Source: Streptomyces akebiae (GTDB lineage: Bacteria; Actinomycetota; Actinomycetes; Streptomycetales; Streptomycetaceae). Taken from it: a stretch of DNA of 64,000 bases. This document shows positions 37,552-46,141 of the stretch, piece by piece. The position numbers were made by a program, and so were the translations under genes. A model generated the notes under the pieces. The model was not told where the DNA came from. It saw only the letters and a program-made list of their open reading frames with translations, and did no database searches. Within the stretch, counting starts at the first letter, position 1. Each line of letters opens with the position of its first letter. The stretch lies in contig NZ_CP080647.1 of the NCBI RefSeq assembly GCF_019599145.1, positions 5,146,001-5,210,000 on the forward strand. The letters run 5' to 3'.

Positions 37552-38487
37552 TCAGAACCGGCCGTCCTGGCAGCGCGCCACCCAGTCCGCCGCGGCCACG
37601 AACTCGGCATCGGACGTGCCCGGCAGTGTGGGCCGTACCTTCGCGGTGGCGGCATCCGCACGCGGGTACGAACCGAGGAAGCGGACCTGGAGGCAGATCC
37701 GCTTGAGGCCCATCAGCGCCTCCGCCACCCGCCGGTCGGAGATGTGGCCCTCCGCATCGATGGCGAAGCAGTAGTTGCCGATGCCCTCGCCGGTCGGGCG
37801 GGACTGCAGGAGCATCAGGTTGACGCCACGGACGGCGAACTCGCCGAGCAGGTCGCGCAGCCCGCCGGGGTGGTCGTCGCGCTGCCAGATGACGACGGAC
37901 GTCTTGTCGGAGCCGGTCGGGGCGGCGGGCCGCGCGGGGCGGCCGACCAGGACGAACCGGGTCTGGGCGTTCTCCGCGTCGTGGATCTCGGTCTCCAGGG
38001 CCTCCAGGCCGTAGCGGGAGGCCGCGAACTCGCCGGCGAAGGCGGCGTCGTAACGGCCCTCCTGGACGAGACGGGCGCCGTCGGCGTTCGAGGCGGCGGA
38101 CTCCCAGACGACGTCGGGCGGGAGGTTGGCCTTCATCCAGTTGCGGACCTGCGGCTGGGCGGCCGGGTGGGCGGTGACCGTCTTGATGTCCGAGAGCTGG
38201 GTGCCCGGCCGGACCAGCAGCGCGAAGGTGATCGAGAGAAGGACCTCGCGGTAGATCATCAGCGGGGCTCCGGCGACCAGCTCGTCGAGCGTGGTCGTGA
38301 TGCCGCCCTCCACGGAGTTCTCGATCGGGACGAACGCGGCCTCGGCCTCGCCGTTGCGGACGGCGTCGAGTGCGGCGGGCACGGAGACCATCGGGACGAG
38401 CTCGCGGGTCGCGGACTCCGGCAGCGTGCGCAGGGCGACCTCGGTGAAGGTGCCCTCGGGGCCGAGGTACACGTAGCTGGCTGGCAT
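37552..38487 (-). CDS. pheA: Prephenate dehydratase
   Basis: 311 residues; converts prephenate to phenylpyruvate in phenylalanine synthesis. The catalytic domain begins YLGPEGTFTEVALR and includes VPIENSVEGGITTTLDEL; the C-terminal ACT domain has TSVVIWQRDDHPGGLRDLLGEF with ESRP-like LQSRPTGEGIGNYCFAIDAEGH, which senses Phe. No chorismate mutase domain is fused. The ATG at 38487 is the only sensible start. Confidence 0.96.
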   Translation of the reverse strand: MPASYVYLGPEGTFTEVALRTLPESATRELVPMVSVPAALDAVRNGEAEAAFVPIENSVEGGITTTLDELVAGAPLMIYREVLLSITFALLVRPGTQLSDIKTVTAHPAAQPQVRNWMKANLPPDVVWESAASNADGARLVQEGRYDAAFAGEFAASRYGLEALETEIHDAENAQTRFVLVGRPARPAAPTGSDKTSVVIWQRDDHPGGLRDLLGEFAVRGVNLMLLQSRPTGEGIGNYCFAIDAEGHISDRRVAEALMGLKRICLQVRFLGSYPRADAATAKVRPTLPGTSDAEFVAAADWVARCQDGRF

Positions 38488-38546
38488 GGACTCACCCTAA
38501 TGGGCCTCGGTCCAGCAGTACGACCCTCGGCCCGGCAGCGGGGTCG

Positions 38547-39986
38547 TCAGCCCTCCAGCAAGCCCTGCCCCACGTACTCCCCCTCCGCCGCGCCTCCCGG
38601 CACCGCGAAGAGGCCGCTCGACTCGTGGCGGATGAACTTCGACAGCGCGTCGCCGCGGTCGAGTTTGCGTTGGACGGTGACAAAGCCCCGCAGGGGGTCG
38701 GCCTGCCAGCAGACGAAGAGGAGACCGGCGTCGGGGACGCCCTTCGCGTCGATGCCGTCGTGGAAGGAGAACGGGCGGCGCAGCATGGCCGCACCACCGT
38801 TCTGGTCGGGGCGGGTGATGCGGGCGTGCGCGTTGATCGGGACGAGGAGATTGCCCTGGGCGTCCGTCTTCTCCAGATCCATCGCGGTTGTCTCCGTCGC
38901 CTTCGTGCCCCCGCTCAGCGGCGCCCCGTCCGACTTCCGGCGCCCGATGACGCCCTCCTGCTCCTTGACCGAGAGCTGTTCCCAGTCGTCGAGGAGCATG
39001 CGGATGCGGCGTACGACCGCGTAGGAGCCGTTCGCCATCCACGCGGGGTCGCCGGAGGTGCTCGGTGATGCGGACTCGGGCACGAAGATCCGCTCGTCGA
39101 AGTCGGACTCGGTCGGCTTCGGGTTGCGGGTGCCGTCGACCTGCCCCATCAGATTGCGGGCGGTCATGGGGTGGGCCGTGGCACCCGGCGAGCGGTTGAA
39201 GCCGTTCATCTGCCACCGCACCCGTGCCGCGCCGCCCGCGTCCTTCTGGATCGCGCGCAGGGCGTGGAAGGCGACGAGCGCGTCGTCCGCCCCGATCTGC
39301 ACCCACAGATCACCGTTGCTGCGCGTCCTGTCGAGCTGGTCCGAGGAGAAGTCCGGCAGCGGGTCCAGGGATTCCGGGCGCTGCTTCTCCAGACCGGTAC
39401 GGGCGAAGAAGCTGTGGCCGAAACCGAAGGTGACCGTCAACGACGAGGGTCCCGCATCGAGTGCGATATCCGTGTCGTCCTGAGCCGCGGGCTCGCCCGC
39501 CATCAGCCGCCGGGCCGTGTCCGACCAGCGACGCAGCAGAGCCGCCGCCTCCTTGCGTCCCGCCCCGGCGGCCAGGTCGAAGGCCACGAGATGGCCACGG
39601 GCCTGGAGCGGGGTCGTGATCCCCGGCTGATGTTTCACGTGAAACCTCACCTCCCCCGCGCCGAGGGAGGACAGCGGGGTGACCTTCTCGGAGGAAGACG
39701 AGGAGGACGAGGAAGCCGAGCCGGCCGCATAGCCTGCGGCGCCGCCCGCCACACCGAGCGCGAGGCCGGTCGCGCCGGCCGTGCCGAGCACCCGACGCCG
39801 GGAGAGGGGCCCGTTCGCGAGGCCGGGCGACGGTTCCGCCCCTCGCGTCGGCTCCGCACCCGCGGACGGCGACGGTGAGTCGTGCGTGGTCGCTCGCGTC
39901 GGCGCGGCGGAAGCCGCATGGTCGGCACCGCCCCGCGCCCCTCTCGGGGCCACGGAGCCGTCTTCGACGAGGTCCTGGTCAGCCAT
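38547..39986 (-). CDS. Tat-exported dye-decolorising (DyP/EfeB-type) peroxidase
   Basis: 479 residues. After a ~60-residue Pro/Ala-rich lead comes a twin-arginine signal (LSRRRVLGTAGATGLALGVAGG). The haem peroxidase domain carries the GxxDG motif in GQVDGTRNP and the later FVCWQADP region. EfeB-type enzymes act outside the cytoplasmic membrane in haem/iron handling; the efeU and efeO partners are absent, and the downstream neighbours are copper proteins. A perfect parS site lies within the gene (39632-39645) and encodes RFHVKH. It precedes the CopC-CopD gene by only 8 bp of transcript order. Confidence 0.92.
   Translation of the reverse strand: MADQDLVEDGSVAPRGARGGADHAASAAPTRATTHDSPSPSAGAEPTRGAEPSPGLANGPLSRRRVLGTAGATGLALGVAGGAAGYAAGSASSSSSSSSEKVTPLSSLGAGEVRFHVKHQPGITTPLQARGHLVAFDLAAGAGRKEAAALLRRWSDTARRLMAGEPAAQDDTDIALDAGPSSLTVTFGFGHSFFARTGLEKQRPESLDPLPDFSSDQLDRTRSNGDLWVQIGADDALVAFHALRAIQKDAGGAARVRWQMNGFNRSPGATAHPMTARNLMGQVDGTRNPKPTESDFDERIFVPESASPSTSGDPAWMANGSYAVVRRIRMLLDDWEQLSVKEQEGVIGRRKSDGAPLSGGTKATETTAMDLEKTDAQGNLLVPINAHARITRPDQNGGAAMLRRPFSFHDGIDAKGVPDAGLLFVCWQADPLRGFVTVQRKLDRGDALSKFIRHESSGLFAVPGGAAEGEYVGQGLLEG
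39632..39645. other. parS: parS site 6 (perfect), inside the DyP peroxidase gene
   Basis: GTTTCACGTGAAAC exact consensus within coding sequence. On the coding strand it is read as FHVK, at about residue 116, just after the Ser-rich linker that follows the Tat signal. Confidence 0.92.
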
Positions 39987-39994
39987 GATGTGTT

Positions 39995-42025
39995 TCAGCC
40001 GATCTTCGCGTTCTTGCTGACGGTCACCTGGTCGATGTCAGATGTCCGTACGGTGATCTCGATCTTCCAGTCGCCCGCCATGGGGACCTGTACGCCACTC
40101 GCCGTCCAGTGGCCTGTGGTGACGCGGTCGGGAACCACGGGCAGCGGGCCGATCTTCTTGGCCTCCAGGGTGAAGGCGACCTTCACCTCGGGGACGTCGA
40201 AGGGCTTGCCGTCGGGTCCCTGGACGTAGACGTGCATCTCGTTGGCGCCCACCCGCGCGGGGTCGATCTGCAGCCGGGCCACGCCCTGGCCGTTCTTGCC
40301 CCCGGTGTCGAACGAGATGTCCAGCGCCAGCGCCCCCGACGTCTTGTCCTGCTGTGCCACGGCCGCCTTGGCCGCCTCGGCCTCCTCCACGGTGCGCCCC
40401 GGTTCGGTGGCCGTCAGCACCGTCGTGACGGCGAGCAGTACGACGGCGACGCCCGCCTCCGCCAGCGCGGACCGACGCAGACCCGAACGGCCCGGATCCG
40501 CGTTCCGTATCCGCTTCTCGCGGGCGCTCGCCATCGCCGCCCGCTGCCGGGCGAGCTGTGCGGCCCGCTCGGAACCCTCGCCGGTCGCCTTCGTGGAGCC
40601 GCTCGTGGCGTGCGCGGGCGCCAGCTCCTTCGCCTCGGAGACCTCCTCGGAGACCTCCTTCCCCTCGGCGACTTCCGTTTCCACCGCTGCCGGCGCCTCC
40701 GCCAGCTGCGAGGTCCACCGGCGCGAGATCCACGCGATCCCGACCAGCACGGCGACCAGCCCGATCTTCACGAGGAGAAGCTGTCCGTACGACGTGCCGG
40801 TCAGCGCGGACCAGCTGCCCACCTGCCGCCAGGACTGGTAGATCCCGGTCGCGGTCAGCACGAGCACGCTGCCGAACGCGAGCCGCGAGAACCGTCGTAC
40901 GGCGCCCCTCTCGATCTGCGCGTCGACAGGTGCCCGGAAGAGGGCCACGAGCAGCGTCGCCAGGCCGCCCAGCCAGGCGGCGACCGCCAGGAGGTGCAGG
41001 ACGTCCAGGGGCATCGAGATGCCGGTCTGGATACCGGTCGAGGCGTGCTCGGCCATCGCCCAGCTCGCGGCGAGCCCCGCGGCGACCACGCCGCCGCCGA
41101 TGGCCAGCCCGAAGGTGAGGTCCCGCTGGAGGGACTCGTCGTCGCTCTCGGACTCTGCGTCGTTCTCGGAGTCCGCGTCGTCGGCAGAGCCCTCAGAGCC
41201 CTCAGAGCCCTCGGTGCCGGTGGTCTCGGTGCCGATGGTCTCCTCGATCTCCTCGTACCGCCGCGCGTACGCGCCGAACAGCACCGCGATGAACAGTGCC
41301 GCCGCGGCGAGGAGCAGCAGACGGGAGACGAGGGCGGCGCCCGTCTTCGTCTGGAGGACCTGGCCGAGGAGGTCGAGGTCGAAAACGTCGCCGAGCTTGC
41401 CGGAGCCGGTGTACGAGCCGCGCAGCAGCAGCATCGCGAGGGTGGCGGTGGTCAGCGCGAGCCAGCCGGAGACCACGAGCCGCTGCACGGGCCGGATCCC
41501 CGCTCCGCGCTGCCAGCAGGCCAGCACGAAGGCCGCGCCGCCGACCAGCAGGATGAAACCGGCGTACGACAGATAGCGTGCGAAGCCGTAGAGGCCGCCG
41601 ACGAGCCCGCCTCCGGCCCCCTGCTCGGGCACCGCGACCGTCGTCTTGGAAGGCGCCCCGACCGAGAAGGTGAAGGCGCCGGCGACGGGGTGGCTGTCCG
41701 CCGAGACGACCTGGTAGGTGACGGTGAACGTGCCGTCGGGCAGGCCGGAGTGCAGCCCGACGGCGTAGCTGTTGCCGCCCAGGTCGGTGACCTCACCGGT
41801 GTCGGCCTCCTTGCCCTTGGGGTCGTACACGCGCACCGAGCCGTCGGACATCGCGACCTTCTCGGAGAAGGTGAGCGACACCCGGTCCGGTGCCTCCTGG
41901 ACCACCGACCCCTGTTGCGGGTCGCTGCCGGTCAGCGCGGCGTGCGCGGAGACGGGCACGGCACCGGCGAGCAGCGCTGCGACGGTGGCGAACAACAGCA
42001 ACAGCAACGGCCTCAACCGGCTCAC
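39995..42025 (-). CDS. Copper resistance CopC-CopD fusion (YcnJ-like)
   Basis: 676 residues. Signal sequence (RPLLLLLFATVAALLAGAVPVSA) is followed by a CopC domain whose mature N-terminus supplies the copper-ligand His (HAALTGSDPQQGS, with DSHPVAGAFTF later). Eight or more TM helices of a CopD domain follow, interrupted by two Glu/Ser- and Glu-rich cytoplasmic loops, and a C-terminal extracytoplasmic domain (YtkA-like, AGDWKIEITVRTSD). Probably moves or delivers copper across the membrane. GTG 42025 has GGGAGGT upstream; the longer frame to 42457 overlaps the PCuAC gene. Confidence 0.9.
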   Translation of the reverse strand: MSRLRPLLLLLFATVAALLAGAVPVSAHAALTGSDPQQGSVVQEAPDRVSLTFSEKVAMSDGSVRVYDPKGKEADTGEVTDLGGNSYAVGLHSGLPDGTFTVTYQVVSADSHPVAGAFTFSVGAPSKTTVAVPEQGAGGGLVGGLYGFARYLSYAGFILLVGGAAFVLACWQRGAGIRPVQRLVVSGWLALTTATLAMLLLRGSYTGSGKLGDVFDLDLLGQVLQTKTGAALVSRLLLLAAAALFIAVLFGAYARRYEEIEETIGTETTGTEGSEGSEGSADDADSENDAESESDDESLQRDLTFGLAIGGGVVAAGLAASWAMAEHASTGIQTGISMPLDVLHLLAVAAWLGGLATLLVALFRAPVDAQIERGAVRRFSRLAFGSVLVLTATGIYQSWRQVGSWSALTGTSYGQLLLVKIGLVAVLVGIAWISRRWTSQLAEAPAAVETEVAEGKEVSEEVSEAKELAPAHATSGSTKATGEGSERAAQLARQRAAMASAREKRIRNADPGRSGLRRSALAEAGVAVVLLAVTTVLTATEPGRTVEEAEAAKAAVAQQDKTSGALALDISFDTGGKNGQGVARLQIDPARVGANEMHVYVQGPDGKPFDVPEVKVAFTLEAKKIGPLPVVPDRVTTGHWTASGVQVPMAGDWKIEITVRTSDIDQVTVSKNAKIG

Positions 42026-42039
42026 CGGTGCTACCTCCC

Positions 42040-42516
42040 TCAGTGACCGCTGGTCGGCTGGTACGTCGCCGACTTCACGGGCATCTCGACCGTGATGGCC
42101 TCGGACTTGGTGAAGTTCAACCGCAGGGACACCGTCTCGCCTTCCTTCGGCTTGCGCTTCAGGTTCTCGAACATCAGGTGGTTTCCCCCGCTCTCCAGGA
42201 CGAGTTCGCCGTCGGCGGGGACCTTCAGGCCCGCGACCTCCTGCATGGACTGCCCGGTCGTCTCGTGGACGGTGACGTCCTGGGCGAGGTCGCTGGTGAC
42301 GGAGGTCAGCTCGTCCGCCGTACCGCCGTCGTTCTCGATGACGAGGAAACCGGCGGCCATGGAGTCCGTGACGGGCTGCGGCATGTAGGCCGCCTTCACG
42401 GACAGCTTGGCGGAGGAGTCGGCGGAGTCGGAGGAAGAGGAGTCGCCGGCACCGCAACCGGTCAGGGCGACGAGCGCGGCGGCGGTGATCAGGACGGGGC
42501 CGGCCAGTGGTTTCAC
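42040..42516 (-). CDS. PCuAC-family copper chaperone lipoprotein
   Basis: 158 residues with a lipobox (ALVALTGCGAG, Cys around residue 20) and a PCuAC domain. The Cu(I) motif H-x-n-M-x21-H-x-M is visible as VHETTGQSM and GNHLMFENL. It delivers Cu(I) to the CuA or CuB site of cytochrome c oxidase, working with Sco. GTG 42516 overlaps the sco stop codon by 4 bp. Confidence 0.93.
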   Translation of the reverse strand: MKPLAGPVLITAAALVALTGCGAGDSSSSDSADSSAKLSVKAAYMPQPVTDSMAAGFLVIENDGGTADELTSVTSDLAQDVTVHETTGQSMQEVAGLKVPADGELVLESGGNHLMFENLKRKPKEGETVSLRLNFTKSEAITVEMPVKSATYQPTSGH

Positions 42517-43187
42517 GGCTTCTCGCCCTTGAGCAGCTTCGGCAGGTCCTTCTCGTAGTCCTGCACGGTGGCGTCCTCGCCGTACAGCACGTAGCCGCCG
42601 TCGGTCTTCGGCGAGAACGCGATGACCTGGGTGCCGTGCTCGGAGACGGGCTTGCCGTTCTTGTCCTTGGTCGGCGCGGCGATGGAGATGCCGAGGGTGC
42701 GAGCGCCGGCCTGGATGTCGTCGAAGTCGCCGGTCAGGCCGACGATCTCGGAGTCGATGCCCTTGAGCCACTTCCCCAGTTCCGCCGAGGTGTCGCGCTC
42801 CGGGTCGGTGGTGACGAAGACGAGCCGCAGGTTCGCCAGCTCCGCCTTCGACACCTTCTTCGCGACCTCCTTCTTGGCGACCGCGAGGTTGTTCATGGTG
42901 AGCGGGCAGACGTCGGGGCAGTTGGTGTAGCCGAAGTAGATCAGCGTCGGCTTGCCCTCGGTCTCCTTGCGGAGGTCGTACGACTTGCCGTTCGTGTCGG
43001 TGAGGACCAGGTCCGGCTTGGTGAACGGCTGGTCCAGGACCGTGGCGGCCCGCTCCGGGCCGGTGTCGGAGACCTCGGCGACCGACGTGGTGGAGTCGTC
43101 ACCCGTGCCGCAGGCCGAGAGACCGAGGACGGCCGCGGCCAGCAGGGCACCGGCCGCGAGCGTCTTCTTCTTCGTGTTCGTGCGCAT
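42513..43187 (-). CDS. SCO1/SenC-family copper chaperone lipoprotein
   Basis: 224 residues. A lipobox (AVLGLSACGTG) is followed by a thioredoxin-like domain with the copper motif CPDVCP and a downstream His (VSEHGTQV). Sco proteins insert copper into cytochrome oxidase and, in Streptomyces, are needed for development under copper limitation. Start at ATG 43187. First in a coupled pair with the PCuAC gene. Confidence 0.95.
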   Translation of the reverse strand: MRTNTKKKTLAAGALLAAAVLGLSACGTGDDSTTSVAEVSDTGPERAATVLDQPFTKPDLVLTDTNGKSYDLRKETEGKPTLIYFGYTNCPDVCPLTMNNLAVAKKEVAKKVSKAELANLRLVFVTTDPERDTSAELGKWLKGIDSEIVGLTGDFDDIQAGARTLGISIAAPTKDKNGKPVSEHGTQVIAFSPKTDGGYVLYGEDATVQDYEKDLPKLLKGEKP

Positions 43188-43271
43188 GAGAAATGTCCAG
43201 TCGATTCGAGCCCCGGCGCGCACGAGGCGTCCACGCGCGCGCCGAGGGGAAGTTGGCGGGAAGCCGGAGAC

Positions 43272-44018
43272 TCAGGCGTCCGTGCGCCGACGGCCGGCCA
43301 GGACGCCGTACGCCACGCCCGCGGCGCCGACCACGATGCCGACGATGCCGAGGACGCGGGCGGTGGTGTCGCTGCTGTCGGCGGGCGCGGCGGTGGTCTC
43401 CTTCGACGCGGCCTCGGCGTCGTCGGCGTCCTTCGACTCGTCGGAGGCGGTGGAGGCGCCGGACGAGCCGTGGTGGTCGTCGGACGCGGCGGACAGCGCG
43501 AGCACCGGAGCCGGGTTCTCGGGCTCCTCCTGGCCGTCCTGCGGCACCTCGATCCAGCGGACGACCTCCTTGTTGGAGTACGTCTGGATCGCCTTGAAGA
43601 CCAGTTCGTCGGTGTTCTCGGGCAGCTGACCGATGGAGACCGGGAACTTCTGGAAGAAGCCCGCAGCGATGCCGTCGCCGGTGGCGGTCCAGGTGATCTT
43701 GGAGACGGCTTCGTCGATCTGCTCGCCGTGCAGTTCGACCGGCTTGTCGAGCGTGGCCTTGGTGACCTGGATCTTCCAGCCGGGGATGGCCTCCGGCTGG
43801 GCCGAGGCGAGCGGGTGGTCGGTCGGGAAGTTCACTTCGATCTTGGTGGTCCTGGCGTCGTCGCGCTCGTTGGGGACCTTGAAGTTGACGGTCGCGTACC
43901 CGCCCTTGGCCGCCGTGCCCTCCGCCGCGACGCTGACGTGAGCGAACGCGGGGCCGGACAGGAGGAGGACGGCCGAGCCGGCGAGGGCGCCGACGGCGGC
44001 GATACGAGAAGCCTTCAT
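43272..44018 (-). CDS. YcnI-family (DUF1775) copper-associated membrane-anchored protein
   Basis: 248 residues. Signal peptide ending at AFA-HVSV, leaving an N-terminal His on the mature protein, the copper ligand of YcnI proteins. A DUF1775 domain (EVNFPTDHPLASAQPEAIPGWKI, ITWTATGDGIAAGFFQKF) is followed by an Asp/Ser-rich linker and one C-terminal TM helix (VLGIVGIVVGAAGVAYGVLA). It belongs with the PCuAC, Sco and CopCD genes downstream. ATG 44018 marks the signal-peptide start. Confidence 0.92.
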   Translation of the reverse strand: MKASRIAAVGALAGSAVLLLSGPAFAHVSVAAEGTAAKGGYATVNFKVPNERDDARTTKIEVNFPTDHPLASAQPEAIPGWKIQVTKATLDKPVELHGEQIDEAVSKITWTATGDGIAAGFFQKFPVSIGQLPENTDELVFKAIQTYSNKEVVRWIEVPQDGQEEPENPAPVLALSAASDDHHGSSGASTASDESKDADDAEAASKETTAAPADSSDTTARVLGIVGIVVGAAGVAYGVLAGRRRTDA

Positions 44019-44404
44019 GACTGGTGACACTCCACAGTGAGTGAGGGAGAAGAGAGGACGAGGGACAGCGCGCGCCGTGAGCCGACCAGCCGGGCCGGGC
44101 CAGGCCGGTACGGAGACCGACAGCCGAGCCGACACCCAGCCGAGGGCCGGAGCCGACAGCCGGGGCCGGAGCCTGGGCCGACGTCCGGAGCCGGGACCGA
44201 GACCAGGACCAGGACCAGAGGCTGGGAGCCGCTGTTCGAGTCCGGGAGCCGCAGAGCTGGAGCCGCGAGGCCTGGGCCGCAGGGTCCGGAGCCGCTGGGC
44301 CGGAGCCGGAGCCGGAGCCGGGGCCGGGGCCGGGAGCGGGTGCGCGGATCTCGACGCCGGGTGACGGACTCCCTCTCCCTGGTGTGGAGTGAGCGTGCGT
44401 CGGG
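44019..44404. other. 386-bp low-complexity intergenic region
   Basis: No convincing gene. Between about 44080 and 44345 the sequence is a degenerate six-base pattern built on GAGCCG/GGGCCG/GACCAG. In all frames this yields Pro/Ala or Arg/Ser repeats, which explains the long spurious frames here. The YcnI promoter must lie at the left end. Confidence 0.65.
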
Positions 44405-45220
44405 TCAGGCGACGAGCGCGAAGGCGGGCGCGACGGTCGGAGGGCCGCGTCGGACGACGGTGTGCTGGAGCGAGGTCGTCCGCATGGCGGTGGGCGCCGC
44501 GTACACCGTTCGCGGGGCGCGTGAAACGGCCTCCGGCGCGCCCGGGAGCCCGGACCGCAGGGCCCGCGCCAGCGCGAGCGCGCCGCGCAGCGACCCCACG
44601 AGCGGTTCCTGGGTCGCGAGCCGGGCCAGGCGGAGCAGCGCCAGGTCGCCGTGGCGCAGCACCCACCCGGCGGCTACGGCCGCGAGTACATGGCCGAGCA
44701 GCATGGGCAGGGACGGCAGGAGCGCGGCGGAGGAGCCCGGCGCGGTCGTCATGGCGTCCGCGGGGTCGTGCGCGACGTGCGTGCCGCCGACCCCGGCGTC
44801 GATGAGGATGCGCCGGGCCTGTGCGGGGCTCAGGGCCGCGGCGGTCGTGCCGCACACGAAGCGGGCGGCGCGCTCGATGAGCGCGGCGTCCATGGTCTCC
44901 GTGGTGCGTGACGCGGCCGTCGCCCCGTGCTGGTTCAGGCCGAACAGGATGTGCAGCACGGTCTGGCCCACCGCCAGCAGCGCAGCGATGCCCGGGAGCG
45001 AGCGTTGCCGTCCGGCCAGCGCGGCGGCGACGCAGAAGGTGCCGGCGAACCCCACGCCCAGGCTCCACAGCGGGACCGTCGCGCACGAGGCGAGCGCGTG
45101 TCCGGCCCCGGCCAGCACGACGCAGACCGCGGCGAACACCGCGGCCCGCAGGACCCGGAGGTCGCCTCCGGCGCGGGCGCGGCGTGCGGCGGTCGGCCGG
45201 CGTGGGTGGGGGGCAGTCAT
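44405..45220 (-). CDS. Hypothetical multi-pass membrane protein
   Basis: 271 residues, no family recognised. About four hydrophobic segments (LRAAVFAAVCVVLAGAGHALA, LGVGFAGTFCVAAALAG, PGIAALLAVGQTVLHILFGL, LLPSLPMLLGHVLAAVAAGWVL) and a C-terminal Arg/Ala-rich cytoplasmic tail. A His-rich loop (GGTHVAHDP) lies between helices. Its place next to the copper genes and its QTVLHILFG segment suggest a membrane protein of copper/cytochrome biology, but this is only context. ATG 45220 was taken because the first TM begins shortly after. Confidence 0.72.
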   Translation of the reverse strand: MTAPHPRRPTAARRARAGGDLRVLRAAVFAAVCVVLAGAGHALASCATVPLWSLGVGFAGTFCVAAALAGRQRSLPGIAALLAVGQTVLHILFGLNQHGATAASRTTETMDAALIERAARFVCGTTAAALSPAQARRILIDAGVGGTHVAHDPADAMTTAPGSSAALLPSLPMLLGHVLAAVAAGWVLRHGDLALLRLARLATQEPLVGSLRGALALARALRSGLPGAPEAVSRAPRTVYAAPTAMRTTSLQHTVVRRGPPTVAPAFALVA

Positions 45221-45608
45221 GGCGGGCCCATCATCGCACCGGGGCGCTCCGCTGGGTTCGGCGGGTTCACGCGGTGAGGTACGGGGTGGGAGGGGGGCGG
45301 TGTTCATGTGGGGGTTCGGTCCGAAAGACCTGGGGTGCTCCGGGCTGTGCGGGTGCGCTGATCGCCGTGCGGAGCTGAAGGGAGTGCGGTCATCGCCCAA
45401 CCAGCTGCAAGGGAGTGCGGTCATCGCCCAACCACCTGCAAGGAAGTGGTGGAAGTTGTGGGTGATTCGGAAGGGTTCGGTCCGCATACACCGAATGTGC
45501 GGGGGACGCATCCGCCGTATGGGCGGACAGACGGGTTCCGGGCGATTGCGCTCGGCCCTCGGCGGCAATACGTAACGGTATGTCGAGCCGCGGCCGGGAG
45601 GCTGGAGC
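45221..45608. other. 388-bp divergent intergenic region
   Basis: No gene seen. It contains the 31-bp tandem repeat at 45378-45439 and the promoter of the RsbW-like gene, whose ribosome site GGGAGGCTGGAG is just before 45609. Confidence 0.65.
45378..45439 (+). repeat. Two tandem copies of a 31-bp unit
   Basis: Copies 45378-45408 and 45409-45439 differ at one base. The unit begins AAGGGAGTGCGG and ends CAACCAGCTGC (CAACCACCTGC in copy 2). A third, degraded start (AAGGAAGTGG) follows at 45440. Repeats of helical-turn spacing in a promoter region could be regulator sites. Confidence 0.92.
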
Positions 45609-46055
45609 ATGAGCATCTGGTGGTCACTCCATTTGCGGCGTGAAGCCGCGAGCGTGCCGCTCGCCCGGCGGCTGCTGATCGGCACGATGGAGACCGCGGG
45701 TGTCGATCCGGACGTCTCCTACGACCTCTCCATCGCCCTCAGTGAGGCCTGCGCCAACGCGGTCGAGCACGGCGGCGCGATCCCGGCCGGCACCGCCACC
45801 GAGGCGTACCGGGTGACCGCCTACCTCGACGGTGAGAAGTGCCGGATCGAGGTGGCCGACTCGGGCCCGGGCTTCCCGCACCGCCACCCGGTCCGCCCGG
45901 CTCCCACCGACGCCGAGGACGGCCGCGGCCTCTGCCTCATCCGGGAACTCGCCGACCACGTCCACATCGGCAACAAGCCGGGCCGCGGCGGAGCGATCGT
46001 CAGCTTCGACAAGATCCTGAAGTGGCGCGACGGCGCACCGCTGGTGGCCGTGTAG
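45609..46055 (+). CDS. RsbW-like ATP-binding protein (anti-sigma-factor kinase family)
   Basis: 148 residues, a stand-alone GHKL ATPase domain. The N box is ALSEACANAVEHGG, G1 is DSGPGF and G2 is GRGLCLIREL. Such proteins in Streptomyces bind sigma factors or phosphorylate anti-anti-sigma partners; the partner is not in this window. A second family member lies at the right end. GGGAGGCTGGAGC precedes the ATG. It converges on fxsT. Confidence 0.88.
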   Translation: MSIWWSLHLRREAASVPLARRLLIGTMETAGVDPDVSYDLSIALSEACANAVEHGGAIPAGTATEAYRVTAYLDGEKCRIEVADSGPGFPHRHPVRPAPTDAEDGRGLCLIRELADHVHIGNKPGRGGAIVSFDKILKWRDGAPLVAV

Positions 46056-46141
46056 TCCGCGCCGCGCCGCGCCGCTCCTTTCCTCTCCGCTCCGCTCCTC
46101 TCTTCTCGGAGACGCCCCTGGCGGCTTCCGGGACGTCCGCG

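Noticed and set aside
43272..45086. 604-residue frame extending YcnI upstream with Pro/Ala and Arg repeats
   Set aside because: The extension is the six-base periodic intergenic DNA; YcnI has a clear signal peptide beginning at 44018.
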